A stretch of DNA of 64,000 bases from Lineus longissimus (GCF_910592395.1 NC_088312.1:8988001-9052000), one strand, 5' to 3'. Positions 28,301-42,445 are shown, counted from the stretch's first letter. Notes: a model not told the origin generated them from the sequence alone. Program-made: numbers and translations.

Positions 28301-30589
28301 CCCAAGTCTAGTCCTTATTGACCAGCTATTTCATCTACAAAACAGCAATTTATCAGCCAAGTCCACAGGCAGTATCGACAAGTGGTTCGATGCAACTTCA
28401 CCCAAATGTCAAATGCCCCTAGGCAAATAGCTGTCATACATGATTCAACATCCTCTAGAATCTGCTGTAACCTTTTTTGTTTGGTATTTGACTTGTCACA
28501 TTTGTGACTTGACTGATGGCCATTCAATGTGTCAATTATATGCAGTAACATATCGGTTCACCAGGATGATGGATGAAAATGTGTCAGAGTTAAGCCGTAG
28601 CCAGTTATCTCAAGCATCATTGCACCCCTAAACTATTCCACTCAAAATGGATCACTTGAAGATGCCAACACCTCATCCATTCCAATCTTGCAACAATATA
28701 AACTGACACTTTCGAACTCACCGCTAAAATCTTCAACACATGTTCCTATAACTCAATAAAAGTATGATCAAATCACTTCCTGAGCAAACCTTTATCATTC
28801 CTTGATAAACTTACTTGATACTTAACAGCAACATGATGGTTTAAGCCATTAAAAGTCCAAGAGACCTTTGCCATTGTCTTCTTTCACTGGCAGATCCCAT
28901 CAACTCTTCACAAAAAAACAGCTGCTGCACCATCTTGCTCTATTGATATCAAGCCATCTTTTTGCATCAATCAAATCATTTCTTACCCCATACCAACACA
29001 AGAAATACACCATCGTCCAGAATCTCATTCAGAACAAATGTCACCAAGATCTGCAATTCAATTTGACCTCTTCTGCTTAACTCTTGCAAATGAATCAGTT
29101 CGCAGCGTTCTCCCACCACCTGAGATTTACCTCAACCTTCCATGGCCAAGTGAACTTGCTAAGGGAATAAGTTTAAAGGGTTTACACCAGGTCAGGAAAC
29201 AGAAATTGAATCACACTCAATGCTGTAGTGCAGAGGTGTCATGCATGCACTTTGGCTGAAACTTGGTACATAGAGTATCTGTCAACACAATGGCAATGTT
29301 GAAATTTATATTCAATATGTATTCACACAATTGGAAATATTCAAATTCTAATACAAATTTCAAATTGTTAACAAATGTTGTAGGCCTTTAAAGTATCCAC
29401 TACCCGGTAATCAAAGTAATGCAGGAGTGGGTGGTAAGGAGACGTAGATATCATCAAATAACCTAAGAGAGCTTCTGCTCAACCTTTGCAAGATACTCTT
29501 GCTCGTCGGTCACAAAGAAAAAGTACAAAAAAATCCTCATTATAGATAGTGATATGACTTATTTATTTCGAGTGGGTTTCTTTTTCTTCCTTACTTTGGT
29601 AATAAGGTTACTGTCGAGGGACCACTGTCAGGTTTTTTTAGTCCGAGGATGTAGAAATGATACCGAGATAGCCAGAAAAAACAGATATCTGTGGGTTGGC
29701 TTATTCACTGTAAAATATATCTTTTGTTGCCAATTTGATACTTTGAGGATGAAGCAATTTGTGGCATGGTGTCACTGAATACTTGTTGTATACACCATCC
29801 AACTTTTCAATGAAATAATAATACTTCAGTGAAATAATTGAGTTTGCTCTATTTCTCGACTGGCATCTAACGACATAAACTTCCTAACCTCGCCCTTTGA
29901 TGAAAGGAAAACTGGCAGGAGGCTATTCAACTTCCTCTAGAATAAAAAGAGTGACATCTTCAGTGCCTGGCGGGTACCATTTGTGTAGCTTTCATGTCAG
30001 ATAATGCCGAAATACAAAGGTAGGTGCATTTAGGGTTAACGTGCTCCAACCAGCAACAAGTCTTTGATAGTCGATCCCCTGAGACTACAAAATTGAAGCA
30101 GATGACTATCAAAAAAGACGTAAATGTAATATGAAATGACTCGGTGCGTTTGATCTCTAACTCAGTGGAACATGTTTGGCCTGTTACACGTCATTGTTTA
30201 CACACATCCACGATTTCCTATCGCCATGAACTTTGGCGTTCCCTGCCGCCCTGATGAAACCTGCCTTTCTAATCACCTAAGTAGATGTGTGCCCATGCGA
30301 CAGCGTCATTAACCTACTATGGCGTTGAATTATTGATATCATAGTTTGGTCATGTTGCCAAGCTAACGGATCTGGTTGATGAGCTGGATATTTTGATACT
30401 AGCACACAAGTGATTTTGGTTTTAGTACCAATCCAGTGATTTATTGGCTGAATGAAATGTGCTCACCTCGGGTAATGTAATGCATGCATGTCATTTGCAG
30501 TGGATATGGGCACAAAAATTTCAGGCTAGTTTCACCAATTTTCATTCCATTAAAATTTGATTCAAGTAGGTCAAATAAAAAACCCGGGT

Positions 30590-30888
30590 GATATGTCATT
30601 TAACCTTAAGACACACCCACCATAAAAATTTCGTCACTCTACGTACCACCATTAGCTTCAAAAACGCAAAAAACCCATTTCCAAGATGGCCGCCTGGAGG
30701 CCAGAAAGTAGGTCATATCGAGAAAAAGAAAAATAAGTCCGGGCATATTGCCCAAAGCTACCATCACACCAAGTTTTAGCCATCTAGCCCTGGCGGTGAT
30801 GAAACATGCTCCGCTAACCGACGACGACGAGGGGCGCCAACAGACGACGGATGCCATGGTATCGTATCAGCTCCCGAGAGGTGAGCTA
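30590..30888 (+). mobile_element. Element tail, left copy
   Basis: It contains CCATTTCCAAGATGGCCGCC, then from about 30737 GGGCATATTGCCCAAAGCTA, CCAAGTTTTAGCCATCTAGC, a GACGACGACG-rich stretch and a terminal GAGAGGTGAGCTAA. The last ~150 bp recur at 33080-33230, and a shorter related end occurs at 47795-47897. Short palindromic AGCTC...GAGCT ends followed by AA are common in mollusc non-autonomous elements. The CTAA end plus hairpin is Helitron-like, but the class is not proven. Confidence 0.6.
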
Positions 30889-33075
30889 ATAATCTGATTG
30901 ATGCTTAAGCGAAATATCGATATCAATGCTAATTAACCATTTATTCTTCTAAATATCACGAAATGACAACTTGATGATGTTCTCAAAATATCATCATATT
31001 TTTTGAAAATGTTCTTGATGACATGGAAGACAATGTCAGTCTGAGTACTGAACCAAGATTTGGGGTGAAAACATCAAAGTCTAGTTGATTTAGAGGGAAT
31101 ATCATTTTCGTGATATTTTGAAGAAGTACTGCCAAACTAGCATTAATATAAAAATTTCGCTTTAACATCTATCAGATTATGTATCTATTATCGATATCCC
31201 GCATTTTCAGTTTTATATCACGCACAGTTTGCGGATGCAGACCACTTTAAAAATGCCTTGTACCCAGGTCTTACAGGCTTTTCAGTCCTATACATTCATG
31301 CTCATGGATGGTCATATGGGCCCTGGATCCAAGGCCTCTTTTTGATTTTGATGACAGAATTTTGCAAAAATTTACCAAAAGTTTGAAAAACCATGAAGTG
31401 GTTGGAATTTTGAGCTGATTTTTGCATGCAGCATCTGTACGACATCAACAACTACATTGCCAGTGTTTTTTTGGTTCTGACATGTATAGATATCAATTAC
31501 AACAATATATCATTTTGTGTAATTTTTGGATGGATTTTCAGGGCAAAAACGAGCGACGTTAAAATGCTGAAAATTTTGGAACGTAATGATAGATGCATAA
31601 TCTGATTGATGCTAAAGCAAAATATTGATATCAGTGCTAATTAACCATTTATTCTTCAAAATATCACGAAATGAAAACTTGGTCATGTTCTCAAAATATC
31701 ATCATTTTGTGAAAATTTTCTTGATGACATGGAAGACAATGTGAGTCTATGTACTGAACCAAGATTTGGGGTGAAAACATCAAAGTCTAGTTGATTGAGA
31801 GGGAAAATCGTTTTCGTGATATTTAGAATATTACTGCCAAACTAGCAATGATATAAAAATTTCGCTTTAACATCTATCAGATTATGTATCTATCATCGAT
31901 ATCCCGCATTTTCAGCTTTATATCACCCACAGTTTGCGGATGCAGACCACTTTAAAAATACCTTGTACCCAGGTCTTACAGGCTTTTCAGTCCTATACAT
32001 TCATGTTCATTGATGGTCATATGGGCCCTGGATCCAAGGCCTCTTTTTGATTTTGAGGACAGAATTTTGCAAAAATTTACCAAAAGTTTGAAAAACCATG
32101 AAGCGGTTGGAATTTTGAGCTGATTTTTGCATGCAGCACCTGTACGACATAAACAACTACATTGGCAGTGTTTTATTGGTTCTGACATGTTTAGATATCA
32201 ATTATAACAATATATCATTTTGTGTCATTTTTGGATGGATTTTCAGGGCAAACACGAGCAACGTTAAAATGCTGAAAATTTTGGAACGTAATGTTAGATG
32301 CATAATCTGATTGATGCTAAAGCAAAATATCGATATCAGTGCTAATTAACCATTTATTCTTCCAAATATCATAGAAATGAAAACTTGGTCATGTTCTCAA
32401 AATATCATCATTTTGGGAAAATTTTCTTGATGACATGGAAGATAATGTCAGTCTGAGTACTGAACCAAGATTTGGGGTGAAAACATCAGCATCTAGTTGA
32501 TTGAGAGGGAATATCATTTTCGTGATATTTAGAATATTACTGCCAAACCAGCCTTGATATAAAAATTTCTCTTTAACATCTATCAGATTATGTATCTATC
32601 ATCAATATCCCGCATTTTCAGCATTATATTACGCACTGCTTGCCGATGCAGACCACTTTAAAAATACCTTGTACCCAGGTCTTACAGGCTTTTCAGTCCT
32701 ATACATTCACACTCATGGATGGTCATATGGGCCCTGGATCCAAGGCCCCTTTTTGATTTTGATGACAGAATTTTGCAAAAATTTACCAAAAGTTTGAAAA
32801 ACCATGAAGGGGTTGGAATTTTGAGCTGATTTTTGCGTGCAGCATATGTACGACATCAACAACTACATTGGCAGTGTTTTTTTGGTTCTAACATTAATAG
32901 ATATCAATTATAACAATATATCATTTTGTGTCATTTTTGGATGGATTTTCATTGCGAATACGAGCGACGTTAAGATGCTGAACATTTTTGAACGTAATGA
33001 TAGATACATGATCTGATTGACACTAAACCGAAATATCGATATCAATGCTAATTAACCATTTAGTCTTCTAAATAT
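30889..33075 (+). repeat. 706-bp satellite, three full units plus a 67-bp partial
   Basis: Units start at 30889, 31597, 32302 and 33008 (ATAATCTGATTGATGC and variants), giving periods of 708, 705 and 706 bp. They are nearly identical over their length. Each unit holds an inverted repeat. In unit 1 the left arm is about 30889-30985 and the right arm about 31085-31180, with matching words such as AATATCACGAAA and its complement TTTCGTGATATT, and ATAATCTGAT against ATCAGATTAT. The loop is about 100 bp. The other ~400 bp have no coding frame. The array is bracketed on both sides by the same element tail. Confidence 0.85.
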
Positions 33076-33234
33076 CTAAATACGTCTGGGCATATTGCCC
33101 AAAGCTAACATCACACCAAGTTTTAGCCATCTAGCCCTAGCGGTGACAAAACGTGCTCCGCTAACGGACGACGACGGACGCCGACTGACGACAGACGCCA
33201 CGGTATTGTATAAGCTCCCCAGAGGTGAGCTAAA
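33076..33234 (+). mobile_element. Element tail, right copy
   Basis: From about 33076 the sequence (TACGTCTGGGCATATTGCCC onward) repeats the left tail at 30730-30888, with small differences, through GACGACGACGG to CCCCAGAGGTGAGCTAAAAA. The two tails are in the same orientation and enclose the 706-bp array. Confidence 0.7.
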
Positions 33235-36200
33235 AAGCCAATTGTCATTTTGTTAACAGATGTAACAGGGCTATATCTAGGAATCTGGTCACGGCAGGGC
33301 AAATGACTCTATGGGAGTTGAATAAAACACAAGCCGATAAGCCAACATACATGTCATTCAACACTTAATGTAAGTTTCAGTCAAAATGACACCATCTTTA
33401 AAGCAGTCACGTAGCCCAACATCAGGAATTTAAAGTTTGCCTCCTAATGGTTTCTTTTCTCATGGTTTATGATGCTTTTACCATTAGCCGCCCGCTCTCA
33501 CCGATCCAAACCACCATCTGTCCATGGTATTCCCGTGGTAATGGACATCACCAAACCATCAGTTTGCCGTTTGAGTTGATGGAAAGTCATGGCCGGAATC
33601 TCACAGGTACAATCAAACAGGAAAAAACGCCTAATGTATTGAAACTGCTGCAATTTGGAAACTAATGATGAACCACAGAAATAATCGGTGACTTGGCATA
33701 GTTAGTTTTTAAACTGAACAATACAATTGCTGCTTTGATCTAAGGTACGTTTGTTCCAACATTGTGTTTGATTATTTACATCATGCCTATGTGTGTTTTA
33801 ACATCATGAGGGCGGGGGTTAACCAAATATGTGATAAAAGTGCCAACACGATATATCATCCACTATCTACTAACAGTTGGTTTGTTACCAAGGCAGTATA
33901 TAGATAAATTAATGTACCGTGTCTATCATCGCTCGTATAGATCATACAACACACAATAAAAGCTTGCACGAAAGTATCAATATCTGTCCGGCTAAATTGG
34001 TTGATGGCAAGAATAAGCATCTCCAGGCTTTTTAAGTGCGTCTATGATTAATAAGGATTTATGGAGAACAATCAGAGACACTGCCCAATGCGAACAAGAT
34101 GGGTGACAGTGCAGGAATGATATCCATGACCTGGAAACTATTTGATGATCAGTGTCAATGTGGTCTGGGCACTTCACCCCAGTAACCACCTTAAAGAGTT
34201 GTTCAGCTGCTCTCGAATGACTGTATTTAAATGGTATCGGCTGAAAAAGGAGAAATGCTCAGGTTTCCAATTTCAACCAACAAAGACAGTGAATTCTCAT
34301 CCTATCTCACGATAGTTTATTCACACAGAATCTTTATCAGTAAATTACAACTGTTGAGATTTTGTCAAGGTTCTTTACCTCACAAAGGCAGCCACAGTGA
34401 CGTCATGTCCCAAGGTACCTTTACCTGTCATTCCTTCAACATTATCTAACCAAAACAGGACAAAACTGCCTTATCGTGGGTGAGATTCTGCCTCAATCAC
34501 AGAAACACTGGCAAAAATTGTCCTGTTTCTGGCTTTTCTGTTAATCCTGCTTCAAACAAGGCACATCAGTGATGTGTCAGCGCAGGCAGGCTCCACAGGT
34601 GGCAGGCGGTGATAATATTCACACTGATGACAACAAGGGACCCAATGATTCACCTGGAGGCGGCTTTCTGAAACTGGGCAGTTCTTAAGACTTGAGTCAG
34701 AAGAGTCCCTCAGAGATGGAGAGATACTACCACTTATCTTAAAGGACTCCAACAAAGGATCAAATGAACTAAAGAACCTTGAGTGACCAGGTAATGTTTT
34801 CTTTTGGTTTCATAGATTTTGTTATATGATTCTTCAAACCTGACTCCAAAGACACTTGCTTTCAAGTTGAAACAACAATGTGTGTTTGGCAATTGGTGCC
34901 TGATTTGAAAGAGCGTTTCCCTTATACTGAACAAGCTTGCAGCCCTGACTGTATCAGAATATCCCAGGGTGGCAGGTGTTCAAAGGTGATAATACTGTGA
35001 CTGTAGAGAATATACTGAGGAGGAGGGGAGGGGCAGATGGTTTGGGGTGATTAGGTCAGCCTGCTGGGCAATCGATTTATCCTGTTTGGGAATTCTCCTA
35101 AGGAGACAGGGAAGACAGTTGTTGACACACATTTGTCTGAAGTTCCAAAGGTTTTTAAAGCATCTGACTGACAATTGAACTCCCCTTCCTTTTGCAGTGA
35201 TAATTATCCATATCTCAGGAAGAGAAGTTTCCGCAATTAGAAAAAAAACACTCATTTTAGGTTACGTTGAGTTTGTTCTCAAAATTGCTTCAAGTACCGA
35301 AGCACCTCTATAGCTTGATGATTTACAACTTTGCTGGGGCCATAATAGGCATGAACCAGAAGCTGCACTCACATCCACTCCAAGTTCCCTTACATCAAAA
35401 TTCATACATCATTTCGAATGTTTGAGATTAGGTGGTAAACTTATAGCCATAGGGGGTACTGCCAACTGTTTTTAAACTGTATGGGCTATAATTGTAGCAG
35501 CCTATAATAGTTATTGTACCATCTTACCTTGATTATACATGTGTATACTTATATTATACCTTTCTTCTCAAGGACGAACGGAAAGTATAAAGGTTTGCGG
35601 ACAAATGAGGCTAGCTTATACTGACAAATGACAGATGTACCGGAAATGCTTAGTGGAAAATAAGCTTGAAATACTGTCAGACCTGTGACAAGATGCGAGT
35701 ATTAAAAGCAATCTACACCCATATAAGATTCAAGGACACAAGAAGCACTTCGAAAAAATTATTGACAACAAACCTACTTTAAATCTCAAGAAGGAGAATA
35801 TGATATAGATATCTGGTTTCATTTATACTAACAGTGGATATTGACATTTTAAATTGTCCATTCAGTTAACAGGAATGAAACTACAGCTTAGCTTATCTTC
35901 TTTGCATACAAGCTATAAGTAGCTGCTTGCATTTCCTGCAAGTAACGTGGCCAAAGCCATGACTCAAAGGTGCTAGGATCACATCTCACAGAACGAACTG
36001 AGGTGGTACTCTAGCAATCTGGTCAGGCGTATTACAAAGGTTTCTAACGAACGTCATCATATATATGGGCTTCCTTCCGTCCTTGTCTATGTAACACTGA
36101 AGGTAAACTACAATAATACTTTGTACTATCGCCAACATCCAGGCACTATTCTCATGTTACTTGGAAGTCTTTGTCAATAAACAAGTACCATCTTGTAGTG

Positions 36201-38739
36201 TCGTTTTCATGCAAGGATTCATACCTATGTTAAATACTGATACCAGAATTTGTGCACCTATGACACTCATATATCGCAAAATTTGTGACAATGCCAAAAA
36301 ATTGCAGAGCATAACCCCTCAGACTCTTCATGACAGGTTCTCAAGAGACCTTCTGGATAATTCTGTTTTGTCATAGCCTCAAGTGACTGCAATTCACAGT
36401 GCTGTGAATGACAAAAGGCGTGTTACAGAAGTCCAACAATCTCACAAAGAGCAGGGGTCAATGACCATCAGAGCAGATTCCAATGACCTAAGAATGCAAC
36501 ACAACATTCTTTGAAGTTCTGAAACCAATACCTTTAACAGTGTCTTTTTTGTAGAACTGGAAAATTTTCTTCAACAAACGTCCTTTTAGCACTGTTGTGA
36601 CTACAATAAATAAGTTCTAAGGAAACACTGGGCACATTTCTTTTAGAGTAGGTAAGAGGAAGTGAGAGTGGAAGACCCAACTCGGTGCTGTCAGGATGAT
36701 ATTAAAATGCTCCAAACATCTATCACCAAGCACCAGGAGAGTATCTGTCTGTGTCGTTTACGGCCTACTCAATGATATGTTCTGTCAAGCTGGAGGGGTC
36801 TTGATGATAAAGGGATTCTCCATCATATTCCAATGGCTGGTTCAGCTCTTCCTAATGACTGTTTCCAATCTGAAGGAGCATGATATGGACAGAATGACAT
36901 ACTGGGCTGTTGCTTCGGCACGTTGCATGATAAACAAGTGCGTCTTGGTACTTGGCAAGGATAGGGCTCTTATTTTGGTTTCAGGGAGAGAAAAATATGT
37001 TATCTCGAGAGAAAAGAGTAAAAAAAATTTCAAAAGTCTGTGGATCTCTAGATGATATCTCAGTGTTTATATTCCTTTTGAGTAATCAACCTAATATTAT
37101 CCCTCAAAACATTATCAATAGGCCATTGTTTTCAGGAATTTGATTTGACTCTGATGTATCCAGGGGCCTCTGTGACACTTCATCTGGTGAGCCGGCTGAC
37201 ATTTAAAACTGAGGACCAGAGTTAAAGCTCAACCAGATAAGTCACAGTGATCAGTCATCTAAAGGAGACAGGATGTCTGCTTATCAACTATCAATGACAC
37301 AATTCGAATTTCAAACGGTATCATCCTTGAATCAAGCACTTCCCATACTCAGCTAACTTCCGTTATGAAAGAGAAATTACCAGAACGGCTTGTAGATAAC
37401 AAAAGGAAATGCCACGTTAGTGCCACTTCAGGATGAACATTGCATCTGAGAGAATTTTTAAATATTGAATTGAGAGCGTTGAATGCAACTTGGAATCTTT
37501 CACGTAAAAATGATATTTGGTGATTTGTGATACTTTGTAGAAGGAAACCAGAATCACGAGACACTAGTCACTGAACGGCTTTATATGAGCTTATATTTGG
37601 AATCCCTACAACCCAAGGCCATACCCAAATGGAAAACCTGTGTAATACAATAGGATTCACTCAGAAAATCCTGCATTTCTAACTCAATTGCAAACAAATC
37701 ATAAAAATGCATGACTTGCAAACAGTCTTAACATTGCAATTATCGAAACTTGCACCTTAGATTTTTCATCAGCTTCCGCTTATAAAAACTAGTGTTGAAA
37801 TTAAAATGAAATCCTACGCCATGTTTCAGTTTACTTAAGGATTTCCCTGTTAAACCGCCTCAAATCTTCATGAATCATTTCGCCCTCCTGGGAATCCAGC
37901 ATCACACGATCGAACGTAACACAATACGCTTGGAGTCTTTCAGTCTCGCAGAAAATGAGGGGAAACTCTAGATTGGTAATTTGTTGCTGGATCGAATACC
38001 AGTCTTAAGCGGTCCAGGGTGGATCAGGTGAAAAAATCTTTGTTTTAGATGCGGGGACGAGAAGTGGTAAGGCAGGATTTCAGTCTCCATTTGAAATTGA
38101 ATTAAGAGTTTGAAAAATTGTCTCACAAACTTGTGAGTCAGATTTAGATCCACCATTCTACCATTTCAAAGATTCTATGTCAATTTCTTCTTCTTCTTCA
38201 CCATCTGTGTTCGGAATCTCTGTCAATTTCGAATGCTTGTCATCAATAGATACCTTAGATTGAAGGAAAGTGGCAGGGCTATGTTTCCAGGGTAAGAAAG
38301 AAAGGCCTGTCTATTCTCAGCTTGCAGTGTTTGGAAACTAAGACTCGTCTCTGACCCTGGAAATCTCTGCTCTTCAAAAAGCTTTGAGCCCAGTCAGCGC
38401 TTCTTAAAAACTCTCCAAATTGTGGCATGAGTAACTGGTTGTAAAATAGCCATAACCTTTCGATGATTCACCCTGAAGCCATAGCCAGACTGGCCCAGCT
38501 AGGGCCAATCCTGCCGACAATCACTTCCCCCAGGGACACATTTTTATCGAGGCAATCTGGCAGAGTAACTGCTGCAGCTATCAGCAGAGCCACTCATGTT
38601 AATCGCTTTGCTTTGTGGATTGATCGACCAGTTTCTGCTTCAAAGAACACAAGTATTTTTTAAAATGTGCTTTAGACTCGATTTTGTCATTAAAAACATC
38701 CTACTAAAACAAGGTGGAAGCAGATGGAGAAATTCACTA

Positions 38740-38930
38740 AAGTGGAACCCCGGTCGGCGACCACCTCGGTAACGCGACCACCCCACTATGATGACCAAGA
38801 ATCGCCGGTCCTGAATGATTTCTTCTCTAATTACCATTACAAGGCCCCCAGTAACACGACCACCCCAGTACCCAGACCACAACCACTGGACTCGGCGGTC
38901 CAAATGACCAAATTCATCCCTCCTACCCAA
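38740..38930. mobile_element. Pogo/Tigger-like fragment of a different subfamily
   Basis: It starts AAGTGGAACCCCGGTCGGCG, then CGACCACC-type words recur (CGACCACCTC, CGACCACCCC, CGACCACCCC). Termini of the form CAGTGGAACCCC followed by CGACCACC repeats are known from Tigger-like MITEs. The right terminal repeat is not recognisable, so this is a truncated copy. Confidence 0.5.
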
Positions 38931-40490
38931 TGATTTTCTGACTTTCTTCCCCATTTTCCCATTTCCAGTCTCTCCGTGACATATTGATTCTGGTCAATCG
39001 TGACGACAGCCTTTATGTGCCGCAGGGGACACAGCTAAGATGAATGACAAATAAATGGACATTATACAGAGTTTGGCCCCAAGCGCCTTTCACAGGAAAT
39101 CGACAAGAAAGGAATGGAATGCTTGGTCTGCAGGAAATATGAAATAGTCAAGCAATTTTGACGCTGAGAGAGTTTCAAAGTTATATGGTGAAATCATTTC
39201 ACTTATTCTTCACATGTGCTGCTACAAAAGGTTATGTTTTAAAATGCTTAGTCTGGGAGAAAGGCTATATGAACTGAATCAGTTACTTTATGGCTAAAGT
39301 GTACATAGTAAATTTCCTAGTTTTGTAACTTTACATTTTTATGCAAGTGCAAATTCCGACTATTTCCCAATACTCAATAACTTCAGATGTTACAAAGACT
39401 TCATGAGAATTACTCGTCCTTACGGCAAAATCGGTCAACACAAAATAGTGAGAAAAGTTGAAATAGTAATTCAATCTATTGAACATTTATTAGATATTCG
39501 AGAAATTTTGTAATTGCCTAAGCACCCAAATTCTCACACAGAATGTGACAACATGAAAAGCCAACAAGCCAATGCTGAACGCAATGTAAATATCACGCTT
39601 TCCGGCAATATGAGAGCTATTGACATCTCACGTAATAAGCGGAGTATTCAAAACCGTACGGCTCAACACGCGGAATTTCCAGCTGCCGACTGTCAGCTCT
39701 GGTGTTAGATTGGTCCGACTTCTTCTTTGCGGTTTATGATTTGGAATTGGTTGTCAGGTAGGCCACAAGGTAATCACCACATACCGTAGGCGGCGAGGTG
39801 AAAAAGGGGATACACTTCCTTGTTAAACTAGCATGCATACCAGCACGTCATAAGAAGACCCTGCTATACGGACCGGAAGAATGTTCCAATGGCCCAATTT
39901 GCTAAATGGCTAATTTCCCCAACTGTTCGCCAACTACAACTTTTAATTAGTTGTTCACAGTTCTGAGGTATCAAACCCAACAGTGTTCCTTTTACTTAAC
40001 CGTCCATCATATTACAGCCAGGAAAAGGCTAATTTCCCCCGACAGAGTTTCAAAGAAAAATAAAACGACTTGTTCAGATACTGTTTCGGAGGTTCACATA
40101 GCATAGGTTCCATTACCTTAAACTATACTCAAACGCTGTTGCATTAGAACCAGGAAAAGCTGAATTTACCCTAAAAAGTTTTTAAAGTGTTCAATAAGAA
40201 ATTAAATTGGGTACGGTCTGCGGTATCACAGTTATATCAGGTTTTGCAGTCTCAGGAAGAGACTAATTTCCTCTACTGGGTATACCTCTAAATGATTCAA
40301 TCAAATTTGAATCAAATTCACTGATTTAAGGGCTCACGGTGATCACTGCAACATTTGTTTCGATGATTGGCTGGAGTTAAGCAAATTGAAACTCGGAAAT
40401 GGAAAGTTCACCTGCGCGCAGAAGTTTCTGCTTCAGGGAACGTTTAGGGGGACAGTTTGAGATTTCCACTAAATTTTGCCATCTCGTTGC

Positions 40491-40512
40491 ATCATCATCA
40501 TCATCATCATCT
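40491..40512. repeat. (ATC)n microsatellite
   Basis: Seven tandem ATC triplets, about 140 bp before the LINE remnant. Confidence 0.9.
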
Positions 40513-40630
40513 TCATTATACCTAGTGTTCTCCACACCACAATTCATTTGGCCAAGTGCAGTAACCACATTTTCACAAATTTAGACATCATCTCAGTTTT
40601 AACCAGGTTGGCAGCCGAATCTGGGTGTAA

Positions 40631-40930
40631 CAGAAAAAACCCTTACCAACCTTACCCCTTTTTGTTTTACGATCTTCTGATGGTTTGCTTTTGGTGCAGC
40701 CAAGAGGTAGGCTGGTGACTTATGGAGACAAGGCTTTTTCTTGTATTGCACCCAGGTTGTGTAACAAATTACCACTCAATTTAAGACAAATCATTAACAC
40801 CCCTGTCTTCGTAGGGCATCTGAAATCCTACCTCATTGCTCGCTACAATATGTAAGGTGTCGTTGATCACATTTTGTGGAGTCTGGCACCTTAAATACGT
40901 TAATATTGATTGATTGATTGATTGATTTTC
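40631..40930 (+). mobile_element. 5'-truncated LINE, 3' end of ORF2 plus (TTGA)n tail
   Basis: A frame open from 40631 to TAA at 40853-40855 ends with PRGRLVTYGDKAFSCIAPRL, CNKLPLNLRQ and a closing HLKSYLIARYNM. This is the RLxTYGxRAFxxxAPxLWNxLPxxLR...FKxxLKxxL signature found at the C terminus of ORF2 in CR1/L2/Rex-type non-LTR retrotransposons. About 50 bp of 3'UTR follow, ending in a TTGA microsatellite (40905-40928), the usual tail type of those clades. The reverse transcriptase and endonuclease are absent, so the copy is dead. Similarity is clear only from about 40680. Confidence 0.75.
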
Positions 40931-42324
40931 TCCAGGTATATACTGCCCCTGAATTCTCCAGAATATCTCTTTTAGCAATTCAAGCAAAGAGTGTCAAACT
41001 TGAACTTGAGGCAACATCTAGACATTTACCAAAGAAATTTCTCTTGATTTTGGTAACATATTGTTACTGCATTCTCCTTGAAAACGATGCAACATCACCT
41101 TGGACTTTTTGCACAAAAATACAGTATGCAAACATATTCTGCCTCACATGTATTTCGCTTATTAATCTCTACTCTAACATGTCTGATGGTGGGTTCTGCT
41201 GCAGTAAACCATTCGCTCAAGATCTTCTCACCCAGTCAAGGAGTCTTCCTCAGTGCTCTGATAGCTTAATTGACGGAGCCAAGACCTACAGCAGCTACAT
41301 GGGTTAGCTTACGACCAGTACAGGGAGAGTGTAATGAAATGTTGCTATGTCAAGAGAGAGAATATTGGGAAACTGGCCAGCAATTGTCAGGTCGTGGAGC
41401 AAGACTTCAGAATGGATTTTAATATGTTGCATTAGAGCAAATAAGTTAAAGGGCTCTAAAGGCAGGAGCCAGGTAGGTCAGATTAAGTTACACAAAGTCG
41501 CCAACAGGGGTTTCTCCTATCTTAGACTAAATCGAAACTATCACACTTGTATGAGAATACTGCAAACTGACATTTTCCTGATGCTAAAAGTTGGCGGATA
41601 TGCTCATTTTCAATTGGTGTCAATCCTTCAATGTCCTGGGAGGGCATCAAGAGACATGCTATAAACACCTGCATTAGGCCAACCAAGATGCCCAGAAAAT
41701 TAGCATTTTTTGTAAAGAAATATGTTACAAATAGCAGAATAATTTATTCAAGCAACATGAATACGGGTGCTATGAACAGCTTTTTATCAATTCTAACAAC
41801 ATCCTATGTCAGACCATGAGAAATTCCTCTAATATCAGACAAAACCCATGAGAAAGAAAATACAATTTTCTGGAACTGCTAAGAAACAAGTATTTTCCCA
41901 AGAAAAAAAGCTCATCTGAATGTCCATGTTGAAATAAATGTGTACCCACAAAATCTGATGATTTAAGGAAGCTTTTCATCTTGCCTCCACCTGTTACATG
42001 ACTTGGGTATTCCACAAGTGATTTTTACCACTTACAGGTGTGATTCTCAAATCATGTTCCGCACATAAAAAAGATTGATGATATTGCATTTCATTGTAAG
42101 CGATCAAAATGGCCGATGTTTTCTTGATTGATCAGCTCGAGGCATGGTTCCAATATTATTTCAATTTCGATCTTCACAGACCAACATGTTCTTGGGCCAT
42201 CAGTCTCTTTGACAGGTTATTGGATTATTCAAATATTTTAAACATCTGTGAGTTATCTTCTGGCTCTCCAGTTTGCTTCCTTTGCATTCCTGTCCAAGTC
42301 CCAAACAGGTTTTCCTCTACCTGG

Positions 42325-42410
42325 TATGTCATGTCATGCCATGCCTTGCCGTGCCATGCCATGTCATGCCATGCCGTGCCTTGCCTTGCCATGCCATACC
42401 ATGCCTTGTC
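42325..42410. repeat. Pentanucleotide array (ATGCC/TTGCC/GTGCC)n
   Basis: About 17 five-base units, mostly CATGC with CTTGC and CGTGC variants. Short frames that cross it read cysteine/histidine/methionine-rich repeats and are not genes. Confidence 0.9.
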
Positions 42411-42445
42411 GCATTACATCATGTCTCAGCCCCAATTGACCCAAT

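Noticed and set aside
30590-33234. Firm Helitron assignment of the GGTGAGCTAA-ended tails
   Set aside because: No 5' TC end or Rep/helicase is visible, and the bases after CTAA are not consistently T; kept only as a hypothesis.
36696-37055. 119-codon open frame on the plus strand
   Set aside because: No recognisable motif or splice signals; length is compatible with chance.
40918-41307. 129-codon open frame on the plus strand just after the LINE tail
   Set aside because: It begins inside the TTGA microsatellite and shows no family resemblance.
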